NCBI GenBank assembly: GCA_020161775.1
Contig: JAIUOW010000013.1
Location: 1-64,000 of the forward strand
DNA from: Pseudomonadota bacterium
Lineage (GTDB): Bacteria; Pseudomonadota; Gammaproteobacteria; Burkholderiales; Burkholderiaceae_C
Direction of reading: 5' to 3'
DNA length: 64,000 nucleotides
Positions 18,909-27,151 of the stretch are shown piece after piece. The notes under the pieces are model-generated. The model was not told the DNA's origin, did no database searches, and saw only the letters and a list, made by a program, of their open reading frames with translations. The position numbers were made by a program, and so were the translations under genes. How positions within the stretch are numbered: the first letter of the stretch is position 1; each line of letters starts with the position of its first letter.

Positions 18909-19373
18909 ATGACCCTGCCCGACCCCACCCTGCGTTTCTTTGCCGACCTGTCTGTTGAAGTTGGCACACCCATCGAGATCGGCCACACCGGCAAGGGCCG
19001 CCGCCGCTTCATCCCCATCACCGGCGGCCAGGCCTCGGGTAACGGCTGGACGGCCCGCGTGCTGCCCGGCGGCGCCGACTACCAGCTGGTCAGCAGCGAC
19101 ACCACGGCCGAGCTGGAGGCGCACTATGTGCTGGAGACCGACGCCGGCGACCTGATCTATGTGCGCAACGAGGCCTTGCGTTCGGCCCCACCCGATGTCA
19201 CGGCGCGGCTGATCCGCGGCGAGCCGGTGGACCCTGCCCTGGTGTACTTCCGCTGCGCGCCACGCCTGGAGGCGTCGGCGCCATCGCTGGCCTGGCTGCG
19301 TGAACGGCTGTTCGTGGGCACCGGCGCGCGCCACCCTGACCGCGTCGTGATGCGGTTTTTCGAGCTGGGCTGA
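18909..19373 (+). CDS. DUF3237 (UPF0311) family protein
   Basis: This 154-residue protein matches the DUF3237 family: an N-terminal strand run (LRFFADLSVEVGTPIEIG), GRRRFIPITGG, and a C-terminal DRVVMRFFELG. It is a small beta-barrel-like protein without known activity. It starts 11 bases after the RGS gene, so the two are probably co-transcribed. It converges on the sensor kinase gene across seven bases. Confidence 0.82.
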   Translation: MTLPDPTLRFFADLSVEVGTPIEIGHTGKGRRRFIPITGGQASGNGWTARVLPGGADYQLVSSDTTAELEAHYVLETDAGDLIYVRNEALRSAPPDVTARLIRGEPVDPALVYFRCAPRLEASAPSLAWLRERLFVGTGARHPDRVVMRFFELG

Positions 19374-19380
19374 CGCGGCT

Positions 19381-20727
19381 TCAGGCCGGCGGGAACTCCA
19401 GCCGGTAGCAGCTGGCAAAACCTTCCGGCGCCGCGGCCTGGCTGAAGGTGGCGCCGTGGATCGCGGCGATTTTTTCCACCACGCGGTGGCCTAGTCCCAG
19501 GCCCAGGGCACGCACGCGCGGCCCGTCGCCCGCGCCCTGCACAACGGCCGCCGCCACGCCCTGCCCGGCGTCGTCGCACACCTGCACCCAGCGGCCCGCC
19601 GGGTCCAGCTGCACCTCCACCCGCGTGCCGCGGGGCGTATGGCCCAGCGCGTTTTCCACCAGGTTGCGCAGGGCCAGGCCCAGCAGCAACGGGTGGCCTG
19701 TCACGCTGAACGGCCCCGGGCAGGCCAGCGACAGCTCATGCCCGCTGGCGTGCGCCGCCTGGGCAAATTCGCCCACCACCTCGCGCGCCAGATCGCCCAG
19801 GTCCAGCACCTGCGCGGCTTCGGCCAGCTCGGTGCGGCTGGCGCGGGCCAGCGCCAGCAGGTCGGCCAGCACCTGCCCGGCGCGCAGGGCATCGCGTTCC
19901 AGCCGGGCCAGCATGTCATCGCGCGCGGCGCCCGCGGGCTCGTCGCGCAGCGCACGCGCCTGCAGCGTGATGGCCGCCAGCGGCGTGCGCAACTCGTGCG
20001 CCAGCTCGTTGGCCAGCTCGCGCTCACGCGTCAGCGTGGCGTGGTAGCGCGCGGCCAGCGTGTTGATGGAGTCCACCACCGCGCGGAATTCTTCCTCGGG
20101 ATGGGCATGGCGCAAGGGCTCGCGCTGGCGGATGTCCAGCGCATGCACGTCGCGCGACAGGTCGTACAGCGGCCGCAGTCCCTTGCGGATGGCCAGCCCC
20201 AGCACCAGCGCGATGACCGGCAGCAGCCACAGGCCGGGCTGCGCAATCTGCGCGGCAATGTCCTCGGCCAGGTCGTCGCGCTCGCGCTCGCTCAGCAGCA
20301 CCATGACCTTGCGCTGGTGGCCTTCGCCGTCCCAGCGCGAGAAGGCGCGCCACGGCACGGCCGGGTTGCCCAGGTGCAGCGTCTCGAACCCCTCGGACGG
20401 CGCGAACGGCGGCGTCGGTGCGTCGCCGGTGCGCGTGATCAGGTCGCCCGTGGCGTTCCACACCACCACGCTCATGGACTGCTGGTAGTCGTGGCTCTTG
20501 AGCGAGCCCGGGCCGGCCAGCGCGGCGGGATCGCCACGCCCGGCAAAGCGGCCTTCGCGCTCGGCCAGCAACAGGCTGGCCACGCTGGCCAGGTGGCCGT
20601 CGGTGAGTTCGTCGGCCTCGTGGCGGCCTGTCATGTAGCCCACCACCACAAAGCTCACCCACACCGCCAGCAGCGCCCCCAGCGTCCAGGCCAGCAGGTG
20701 CCGGGTGAGCGAACGGCGGGCCGTCAT
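19381..20727 (-). CDS. Sensor histidine kinase (QseC/PmrB-like)
   Basis: This 448-residue inner-membrane kinase has two membrane helices (about 10-31 and 166-181) enclosing a short periplasmic sensor. The H-box ELAHELRTPLA places the phosphorylated histidine at residue 244. The N box (LRNLVENALGHT) and G boxes follow. The gene overlaps the response regulator by ATGA. PmrB and QseC share this architecture; the PmrA-type box and the neighbouring eptA favour a PmrB-like role in sensing envelope stress or cations. Confidence 0.87.
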   Translation of the reverse strand: MTARRSLTRHLLAWTLGALLAVWVSFVVVGYMTGRHEADELTDGHLASVASLLLAEREGRFAGRGDPAALAGPGSLKSHDYQQSMSVVVWNATGDLITRTGDAPTPPFAPSEGFETLHLGNPAVPWRAFSRWDGEGHQRKVMVLLSERERDDLAEDIAAQIAQPGLWLLPVIALVLGLAIRKGLRPLYDLSRDVHALDIRQREPLRHAHPEEEFRAVVDSINTLAARYHATLTRERELANELAHELRTPLAAITLQARALRDEPAGAARDDMLARLERDALRAGQVLADLLALARASRTELAEAAQVLDLGDLAREVVGEFAQAAHASGHELSLACPGPFSVTGHPLLLGLALRNLVENALGHTPRGTRVEVQLDPAGRWVQVCDDAGQGVAAAVVQGAGDGPRVRALGLGLGHRVVEKIAAIHGATFSQAAAPEGFASCYRLEFPPA

Positions 20728-21419
20728 GGCCGGTCCCCGGGCAGGTTCTCGGGCACGAAATAGCCCACGCCGCGCAGCGTGCGGATCACGCCGTCGCCCA
20801 GCTTGCGGCGCAGGTGGTGCACATGCACTTCGATGGCGTTGCTGTCCAGCGCGTTGTCCCAGCTGTAAAGCCGCGCTTCGATCTGCGCGCGCGACAACAC
20901 GCGTGGCCGCGCTTCCGCCAGCGCCAGCAGCACGCCGAATTCACGGGCCGACAGCTCCAGCGGCAGGCCCGCGCGCTGCACCGTGCGGGCCGCCGGGTCG
21001 ATCTGCAGGTCGCCCACCTGCAGCGTGGCCTGCGCCCGGCCGGCCGCGCGGCGCACCAGCGCGCGCATGCGCGCGGCCAGCTCGCCGGGGTCAAACGGCT
21101 TGGTCACGTAATCGTCCGCACCCATGTCCAGCCCGGCAATGCGGGAGGCCACCTGGTCGCGCGCCGTCATGATCAGCACCGGCGTGCCGGGCGCGGGCAG
21201 CCGGCCTTCAGGGGCGGCGCGCAGCTGGCGCAGCACCTGCGCGCCGTCGCCGTCGGCCAGGCCCAGGTCCAGCAGCACCAGGTCAAACGGCTCGGCACGC
21301 AGGGCGGCCCAGGCGCCGGCCACGCCATCGGTCACGTCCACCGCCCAGCCCTGCTGGCGCAGGTGGGCCTTCAGGCCCTGGGCAATGCCGTCGTCGTCTT
21401 CCACCACCAGTACTCGCAT
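20724..21419 (-). CDS. OmpR-family response regulator (PmrA/QseB-like)
   Basis: This 231-residue protein has a receiver domain with phospho-acceptor D51 (LVLLDLGLADGDG) and the acidic pocket EDD at residues 7-9. An OmpR/PhoB winged helix (about 125-222) follows, with the conserved VHVHHLRRKLG recognition helix. I chose the ATG at 21419, where the first strand MRVLVVEDDD begins; an in-frame start seven codons upstream adds no family sequence. It is divergent from a PAP2 and eptA operon with a PmrA box in between, which likely makes eptA its target. Confidence 0.87.
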   Translation of the reverse strand: MRVLVVEDDDGIAQGLKAHLRQQGWAVDVTDGVAGAWAALRAEPFDLVLLDLGLADGDGAQVLRQLRAAPEGRLPAPGTPVLIMTARDQVASRIAGLDMGADDYVTKPFDPGELAARMRALVRRAAGRAQATLQVGDLQIDPAARTVQRAGLPLELSAREFGVLLALAEARPRVLSRAQIEARLYSWDNALDSNAIEVHVHHLRRKLGDGVIRTLRGVGYFVPENLPGDRP

Positions 21420-21442
21420 GGCGCCATTGTGGCCTGCCACGG

Positions 21443-21459
21443 GTTAAGGGCGTCTTAAG
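21443..21459. promoter_or_regulatory. PmrA-type box
   Basis: GTTAAG at 21443-21448 and CTTAAG at 21454-21459 are separated by exactly five bases, matching the PmrA half-site layout (YTTAAK-N5-YTTAAK). It sits between the divergent response regulator and the PAP2/eptA operon, 25 bases before the PAP2 start. Autoregulation and control of eptA are inferred. Confidence 0.6.
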
Positions 21460-21483
21460 ACAGCGCCGCGACAGTCGGGCCCC

Positions 21484-22194
21484 ATGCCGCATGCCTCCAG
21501 CCATTCACCCCACCGTTCATCCCGACGTTCTATGGCGCTGGCCACCGCCGGGCTGACGCTGGCCCTGGTGGCCTGGGATGTCGCGCGGCTGGACATGCCG
21601 CTGGCCCGTTGGTGGGGCGACGCCCAAGGTTTTGCCCTGCGTGACAGCTGGCTGCTGGCCGATGTGCTGCATGACGGTGCCCGCCGGCTGGCCTGGGCGC
21701 TGACGCTCGCGTTGTGCCTGGGCGTGTGGTGGCCTCAAGGCTGGCTGCGCGCCATCAGCACCGCGCGGCGGCTGCAGCTGGCCGGCACCACCCTGGCCGC
21801 GGCGCTGGCCGTGAGCACGCTCAAGTCCTTCAGCGGCACCAGCTGCCCATGGGACATGGCGGAGTTTGGCGGCGTGGCACGCTATGCCAGCCAGGGCCTG
21901 CAGCACTGGCTGGCACTGACCCAGGGCGACGGCGGCAGCGGGCGCTGCTTCCCCGCAGGCCATGCGTCCGCGGGTTTTGCGTTTGTGGGCGGGTACTTTG
22001 TGTTCCGCGACACGCGCCCGGCACTGGCGCGCGGCTGGCTGGCCGCCGCCCTGGCCGCCGGGCTGGTGCTGGGCCTGGCCCAGCAGGCGCGCGGGGCGCA
22101 CTTCATGAGCCACACCTTGTGGTCGGGCTGGGTCTGCTGGTGCGTGGCCTGGGCCGTGGACGCCGCGGCCCGCCAGATGCCGGACTACGCATGA
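21484..22194 (+). CDS. PAP2 family phosphatase
   Basis: This 236-residue membrane protein has a PAP2 (acid phosphatase) active site: KSFSGTSCPWD, CFPAGHASAGF for the usual PSGH motif, and RGAHFMSHTLWSGW carrying the catalytic histidine. The first motif lacks the RP of textbook family members. It overlaps eptA by ATGA. Lipid A or undecaprenyl phosphates are the expected substrates in this setting, since removing a phosphate can prepare lipid A for, or compete with, phosphoethanolamine transfer. Confidence 0.83.
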   Translation: MPHASSHSPHRSSRRSMALATAGLTLALVAWDVARLDMPLARWWGDAQGFALRDSWLLADVLHDGARRLAWALTLALCLGVWWPQGWLRAISTARRLQLAGTTLAAALAVSTLKSFSGTSCPWDMAEFGGVARYASQGLQHWLALTQGDGGSGRCFPAGHASAGFAFVGGYFVFRDTRPALARGWLAAALAAGLVLGLAQQARGAHFMSHTLWSGWVCWCVAWAVDAAARQMPDYA

Positions 22195-23816
22195 CCGCAC
22201 GGCCCATGAAACCCTCCTGGCTGGCTGGCGCGGCCTGCCTGTGGATGGCTACCGCCGCCAACCTGCCGCTGTGGAATGCGCTGGCTGACCTGTCGGTGTT
22301 CACGCGGCCGGCGGGCTGGCTGTTTGCCGCCGCGCTGGCGCTGATCATGGCGGCAGCCCTGATGGCCGTGGTGGGCCTGCTGGCCTGGCGCTGGACGCTC
22401 AAGCCGGTGCTGGTGGCGCTGCTGCTGACGGCCGCCAGCGCGGCCTATTTCATGCTGAGCTACCGCGTGGTGATTGACGCCAGCATGGTGGTGAATGCGC
22501 TGCAGACCAACCGCCACGAAGCCGCCGCCCTGTTCAGCCCCCGGCTGCTGGGGGTGGTGGGCGTGCTGGGCGGGCTGCCCGCCCTGGCCGTGTGGCGCGC
22601 CCCCGTGGCCTGGGGCGCCTGGCACGCGCGCGCCTGGCGCAACCTGCTGTGGGTGGGCGCGGCGCTGGCCGTGCTGCTGGCGGCGGGGCTGGCCAGCTTT
22701 CAGCCGCTGTCGTCCACCATGCGCAACCACAAGCAGGTGCGCTACATGATGAACCCGCTGGCGGCGCTGTATGCCGCGGGCTGGCTGGCCGCCGCGCCGC
22801 TACGCCGGGATGAATCGCGGCTGGACCCGGTGGGCCTGGACGCCACGCTGCCCGCCCTGCCCGGCAGCAAGCCGCCCCTGGTGGTGCTGGTGCTGGGCGA
22901 GACGGGGCGCAGCGGCAACTTCGGCCTGAACGGCTATGCCCGCGACACCACGCCGGCGCTGGCGCGCGAAAACGTGGCGAGCTTTCGCAACGCCTGGTCG
23001 TGCGGCACCAGCACGGCGGCCTCGGTGCCATGCATGTTTTCACACCTGGGGCGCGATGCGTTCGAGGCGCGCACCCACAACTACGAGGGCCTGATGGACG
23101 TGATCCAGCGCGCGGGCTTGGCCGTGCTGTGGCTGGACAACCAGTCGGGCTGCAAGGGCGTGTGCGACCGCGTGCCCCATGCGGACACCTCCGGCCTCAC
23201 ACACCCGCAGCTGTGCCCTGGCGGCGAATGCCTGGACGGCGTGCTGCTGGACGGCCTGGACGCGCGCATCGCCGCGCTGGACCCGGTGCGCCGCGCGCGC
23301 GGCGTGGTGGTGGTGCTGCACCAGATGGGCAGCCATGGCCCCGCCTATTCGCAACGCTCGCCCGCGTCCGCCAAGCGCTTCCTGCCCGAATGCACCAGCG
23401 TCAACCTGCAGGACTGCGGGCGCGATGCACTGGTCAACGCCTATGACAACTCCATTGCCTACACCGACCAGGTGCTGGCCGGCACCATCGGCTGGCTCAA
23501 GGCGCAACAGCCGGCCTATGACACGGCCATGCTCTATGTGGCCGACCACGGCGAGTCATTGGGCGAGAACAACCTGTACCTGCACGGCCTGCCCTATGCG
23601 CTGGCACCTGATGTGCAAAAGCAGGTGCCCTGGATCACCTGGCTGTCGCCCGGCTTCGAGCGGCGCAGCGCCGTGAGCACTGCCTGCCTGCAGGGCCAGC
23701 GCGACACGCGCCTGAGCCACGACAACTATTTCCACTCGGTGCTGGGCCTGCTGGGCATCCAGACGCAGGTGTACCGGCGCCCGATGGACGTTTACGCGGC
23801 CTGTGCCGGGCTGTGA
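22191..23816 (+). CDS. eptA: Lipid A phosphoethanolamine transferase EptA
   Basis: This 541-residue protein has five N-terminal membrane helices (about residues 12-170), then a periplasmic alkaline-phosphatase-like domain. The zinc ligand E237 is in VLGETGRSGNFGLNGY; the probable nucleophile T275 is in CGTSTAASVPCMFS; DHGESLGE near residue 450 gives further metal ligands. Cysteine pairs in the domain fit the disulfides of EptA/MCR enzymes. It adds phosphoethanolamine to lipid A, lowering surface negative charge and polymyxin binding. The start overlaps the PAP2 stop. Confidence 0.93.
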   Translation: MTARPMKPSWLAGAACLWMATAANLPLWNALADLSVFTRPAGWLFAAALALIMAAALMAVVGLLAWRWTLKPVLVALLLTAASAAYFMLSYRVVIDASMVVNALQTNRHEAAALFSPRLLGVVGVLGGLPALAVWRAPVAWGAWHARAWRNLLWVGAALAVLLAAGLASFQPLSSTMRNHKQVRYMMNPLAALYAAGWLAAAPLRRDESRLDPVGLDATLPALPGSKPPLVVLVLGETGRSGNFGLNGYARDTTPALARENVASFRNAWSCGTSTAASVPCMFSHLGRDAFEARTHNYEGLMDVIQRAGLAVLWLDNQSGCKGVCDRVPHADTSGLTHPQLCPGGECLDGVLLDGLDARIAALDPVRRARGVVVVLHQMGSHGPAYSQRSPASAKRFLPECTSVNLQDCGRDALVNAYDNSIAYTDQVLAGTIGWLKAQQPAYDTAMLYVADHGESLGENNLYLHGLPYALAPDVQKQVPWITWLSPGFERRSAVSTACLQGQRDTRLSHDNYFHSVLGLLGIQTQVYRRPMDVYAACAGL

Positions 23817-23819
23817 AGC

Positions 23820-24860
23820 CTACTGGGGCGCGATGGACACCACGCGGCGCGCGGGGCGCTCGGCGCGCGCGCGCAGCTGGCCACAGCCGCCGTCCACGTC
23901 CTGCCCGGCGGAATGGCGCAGCTTGGTCAGCACGCCGGCGCGGTGCAGCGTGCGGGCGATGCCCGCCGCCCGTTCCCACGACGGTCGTTTGAAGTCCAGC
24001 TCGGGCACGCTGTTGTAGGGGATCATGTTCATGACGGCGTACTTGCCCTTGAGCAGCCGCACGATGCCAGCCAGCTCGTCGTCTGAATCATTGATGCCCT
24101 CCAGCAGCGTCCACTGGTACTGGATGGGGTAGCCGGTGGCGCGCGCGTAGCGTTCGCCTTCTTCCACCAGCTCATCGGGCGTCATGCGCGGTGCACGCGG
24201 CAGCAGCCGTTCACGCAGGTCGGCGCGCGTGGTGTGCAGCGACAACGCCAGGGCCGGCTTGACCGGCCCGCGCGGCAGCTCGGCGAACACGCGCGGGTCG
24301 CCCACGGTGGAAAACACCAGGTTCTTGTGGCCCACGTTGCCCGCCGTGCCCAGCAGCTCGATGGCCTCCAGCACGTTGTCCAGGTTGTGCGCGGGCTCGC
24401 CCATGCCCATGAACACGACCTTCTTGACCGGCCGCAGCGCGCGCGCCAGCGCCACCTGCGCGACGATCTCGCCGCTTGTGACCTGGCGAACCAGGCCGCC
24501 CTGCCCCGTCATGCAGAACACGCAGCCCACGGCGCAACCCACCTGGGTGGACACGCACAGGCCCGGTATGCGGCCCGGTGGCAGCAGCACGCTTTCCACG
24601 GTCTGGCCGTCGGCCAGTTCCACCAGCAGGCGCGACGAGCCGTCCTCACCGGGGTGCTCGGACTTCAGCCGTGCGAGGCCTTGCAGTTCATCGGCAAGCG
24701 CCGGCAGCGCGTCCCGCAGCGTCTGCGGCATGAAGTCCTCAATGCGGCGCTTGCCCGCGTCCTGCGGCAAGGCCTGCGACCACAAGCGCAGCACGCGGTG
24801 TTCGTGCTTTGGCTTGGCGCCCAGGGCGCGCAGGCGGTGGCGGAGGGACTCGATTTGCAT
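23820..24860 (-). CDS. RlmN/Cfr family radical SAM methyltransferase
   Basis: This 346-residue radical SAM enzyme has the RlmN core: CVSTQVGCAVGCVFCMTG with the three cluster cysteines, the GMGEPAHNLDNV loop, and the second catalytic cysteine near HSAGQDVDGGCGQL. RlmN methylates A2503 of 23S rRNA and A37 of some tRNAs. This protein is shorter than typical E. coli RlmN (384 residues), so it may be a second family member with a different target. It converges on eptA with a three-base gap. Confidence 0.83.
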   Translation of the reverse strand: MQIESLRHRLRALGAKPKHEHRVLRLWSQALPQDAGKRRIEDFMPQTLRDALPALADELQGLARLKSEHPGEDGSSRLLVELADGQTVESVLLPPGRIPGLCVSTQVGCAVGCVFCMTGQGGLVRQVTSGEIVAQVALARALRPVKKVVFMGMGEPAHNLDNVLEAIELLGTAGNVGHKNLVFSTVGDPRVFAELPRGPVKPALALSLHTTRADLRERLLPRAPRMTPDELVEEGERYARATGYPIQYQWTLLEGINDSDDELAGIVRLLKGKYAVMNMIPYNSVPELDFKRPSWERAAGIARTLHRAGVLTKLRHSAGQDVDGGCGQLRARAERPARRVVSIAPQ

Positions 24861-24906
24861 CCACTGATGCTAACCGTGCGCGGGGCGCCCCTAGGGGCCG
24901 TTCAGT

Positions 24907-25350
24907 TCAATACGTCTTGTAGGGCAGGAATTTGCCCGATAGAACAACATTCACCCGATCCCCCTTGGGGTCGGCCTGCCGCTGGATGTCCATGCTGAAG
25001 TCAATGGCGCTCATGATGCCGTCGCCAAACTCTTCATGGATCAGTTCCTTGATCGTCGTGCCGTAGACGCTGACGATTTCATACCAGCGGTAAATCAGCG
25101 GGTCGGTGGGCACGGGCGTGGGCAGCGAGCCCTTGTATGGCACGACCTGCAGCCATTTCTGCTCTTCGGCGTTCAAGCCAAATATCTTGCCGACCACCTT
25201 GGCCTGCGCGGCGGTGGCGGTCATCTGGCCCAGGCACAGCGCGGTGGTCCATTCCTTGGACTCGCCGACCTTTTTGGCAACGTCTTCCCATTTGATGCCC
25301 TTGGACACCTTGGTGCTGATGATTTTTTCGGTGACTTCAAGACGGTTCAT
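24907..25350 (-). CDS. cynS: Cyanate hydratase (cyanase)
   Basis: This 147-residue protein is a full-length cyanase: an N-terminal helical POU-like domain (residues 1-85) and a C-terminal catalytic domain with YRWYEIVSVYG (the catalytic arginine and glutamate) and a later IMSAIDFSM (the serine). It converts cyanate and bicarbonate to ammonia and carbon dioxide. A strong AAAGGAG ribosome site precedes the start. It is the last gene of a run that begins with the ABC transporter genes at 28537. Confidence 0.97.
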   Translation of the reverse strand: MNRLEVTEKIISTKVSKGIKWEDVAKKVGESKEWTTALCLGQMTATAAQAKVVGKIFGLNAEEQKWLQVVPYKGSLPTPVPTDPLIYRWYEIVSVYGTTIKELIHEEFGDGIMSAIDFSMDIQRQADPKGDRVNVVLSGKFLPYKTY

Positions 25351-25381
25351 GTTGGCTCCTTTGATGGGTAGGGTTCAGGGA

Positions 25382-26185
25382 TCAGTGGTCGCCGCCGGCT
25401 TTGGCCCGCGTGACGAGGAAATCGACGATGTGGTTGCGCAGCTCGTAGTAGCCCGGCAAGTGGTGCAGGCCCGCGCGGTTGCGGCTGCGCGGCAGCGTGT
25501 TGATGACGGTTTCGGCAATGCCGCCGGGCACATAGCCGCCGGGGCCTTCGCTGCCATTGCTCATCAGCAGGATGCGGTCGGCCAGCAGGATGGCCTCGTC
25601 CACGTCGTGGGTGATCATGAACACCGTCTGCTGCGTCTCGCGCACGATACCCATCAGCTCGTCCTGGATGGTGCCGCGCGTCAGCGCGTCCAGCGCGCCG
25701 AACGGCTCGTCCAGCAGCAGCATCTTGGGGCTGATGGCAAAGGCGCGCGCGATGCCCACGCGCTGCTTCATGCCACCGGACAGCTGCGAGGGCTTCTTGT
25801 CGATCGCGGCCGACAGGCCCACCAGCGCCACGTATTTCTCCACATGCTCATTGACCTGCGCACGGCTCCAGCCGGGCCAGCGCGATTCCACCGCAAAGGC
25901 AATGTTCCTGCGCACCGTCAGCCAGGGCATCAGCGCATGGCCCTGGAACACCACGCCGCGCTCCAGGCTGGGGCCTGCCACCTCGCGGCCGTCCATGAAC
26001 ACATGGCCGCCAGTGGCCGTGTCCAGCCCCGCCAGCACGTTCAGGATGGTGGTCTTGCCGCAGCCGCTGTGGCCGATGATGCAGACGAACTCGCCGCGCT
26101 CCAGCGTGAACGACACGTCGGCGAACACGGGTTTGGCGGGCACGAAGGCCTTGGACAGCCCTTCGATCTTGAGAAAACCTGTCAT
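25382..26185 (-). CDS. Cyanate/nitrate-type ABC transporter ATP-binding protein
   Basis: This 267-residue ATPase has Walker A GHSGCGKT, signature LSGGMKQRV and Walker B MLLLDEPFGALD, of the NrtD/SsuB/TauB group. The start is the ATG of MTGFLKIEGL at 26185. The open frame continues 38 codons upstream, but that stretch is translated from the stem-loop repeat at 26199-26275 and has no family resemblance. It works with the permease and the NrtA-like binding protein upstream and the cyanase downstream to import cyanate. Confidence 0.88.
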   Translation of the reverse strand: MTGFLKIEGLSKAFVPAKPVFADVSFTLERGEFVCIIGHSGCGKTTILNVLAGLDTATGGHVFMDGREVAGPSLERGVVFQGHALMPWLTVRRNIAFAVESRWPGWSRAQVNEHVEKYVALVGLSAAIDKKPSQLSGGMKQRVGIARAFAISPKMLLLDEPFGALDALTRGTIQDELMGIVRETQQTVFMITHDVDEAILLADRILLMSNGSEGPGGYVPGGIAETVINTLPRSRNRAGLHHLPGYYELRNHIVDFLVTRAKAGGDH

Positions 26186-26198
26186 AGCCAGTCCCTTG

Positions 26199-26275
26199 TC
26201 ATTGCGGGCTTGACCCGCAATCCATGCCGGCGTGCCAGCATGCTGCGATGGATCACGGGTCAGGCCCGAGATGAC
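26199..26275. repeat. Palindromic interspersed repeat, long stem-loop
   Basis: Two similar 28-29-base arms (26199-26226 and 26247-26275) lie in inverted orientation around a loop of about 20 bases. One arm matches 31853-31880 at 27 of 28 positions, so this is a dispersed intergenic repeat. It sits between the permease and ATPase genes of the cyanate operon, where an RNA stem-loop could change expression of the distal genes; that role is inferred. Confidence 0.7.
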
Positions 26276-26288
26276 ACCTTCCCTGCGT

Positions 26289-27146
26289 TCACTCCACATA
26301 GGTCACCATCTTCTGGAGCTGGCCAAACATGAGGTCCAGCAGCATGCCCACCACGCCGATCACGCCGATGGCGAAGATCACGTTGGTCAGCGACAGGTTG
26401 TTCCACTCGTTCCACACGAAGTAGCCGATGCCGGTGCCGCCCACCAGCATCTCGGCGGCCACGATCACCAGCCAGGCGATGCCCATGCTGATGCGCATGC
26501 CCGTGAGGATGGTGGGCGCCGCGGCGGGCAGGATGACGCGAAACGCCTTGCGCAGCGGTGACACTTCCAGCGTGCGGGCCACGTTGAGCCAGTCGCGCCG
26601 CACCGAGGCCACGCCAAATGCGGTGTTGATCAGCATCGGCCAGACCGAGCAGATGAAGATCACGAAAATGCCCGAGACCGAGCTGTCCTTGATCGTGTAC
26701 AGCGCCAGCGGCATCCAGGCCAGCGGGCTGATGGGCTTGAGGATCTGGATGAACGGGTCCAGCGCGCGGCTGAGCAGCGGGCTCATGCCGATCACAAAAC
26801 CCAGCGGCACCGCCACCAGGCAGGCCAGCAGAAAGCCCAGGCCCACGCGCCCCAGCGAATGGCCCAGCTGGATCAGGATGCCCTTGTCGTTCGGCCCGTT
26901 GTCATACACCGGGTTGGACAGGTGCTTCCACACCGTGTCGCCCATCTGCATGGGCGTGGGAAAGCCGCCCGTCTTGGCCGCGCCCGGGTCCTTGCCCAGC
27001 ATCTTCTGGTATTCGATCTGCTCGGCGGTCAGGCCGGTGGTACCCCCCGCGGCGCCCTGCACGGTGGCGGCGTACCAGGCCCCGACCATGACCAGCAGCA
27101 GCAGCAGCGAAACCAGCGCGGCCTTGAGGTTCAATGACTTGCCCAT
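26289..27146 (-). CDS. Cyanate/nitrate-type ABC transporter permease
   Basis: This 285-residue permease of the NrtB/CynB/SsuC group has an N-terminal helix, a periplasmic stretch (about 30-85) and the core transmembrane domain. The EAA-type loop (ARTLEVSPLRKAFRVILPAAAP) contacts the ATPase. I chose the ATG at 27146; a TTG three codons earlier would also be in frame. It follows the binding-protein stop by five bases. Confidence 0.88.
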   Translation of the reverse strand: MGKSLNLKAALVSLLLLLVMVGAWYAATVQGAAGGTTGLTAEQIEYQKMLGKDPGAAKTGGFPTPMQMGDTVWKHLSNPVYDNGPNDKGILIQLGHSLGRVGLGFLLACLVAVPLGFVIGMSPLLSRALDPFIQILKPISPLAWMPLALYTIKDSSVSGIFVIFICSVWPMLINTAFGVASVRRDWLNVARTLEVSPLRKAFRVILPAAAPTILTGMRISMGIAWLVIVAAEMLVGGTGIGYFVWNEWNNLSLTNVIFAIGVIGVVGMLLDLMFGQLQKMVTYVE

Positions 27147-27151
27147 CTGGT

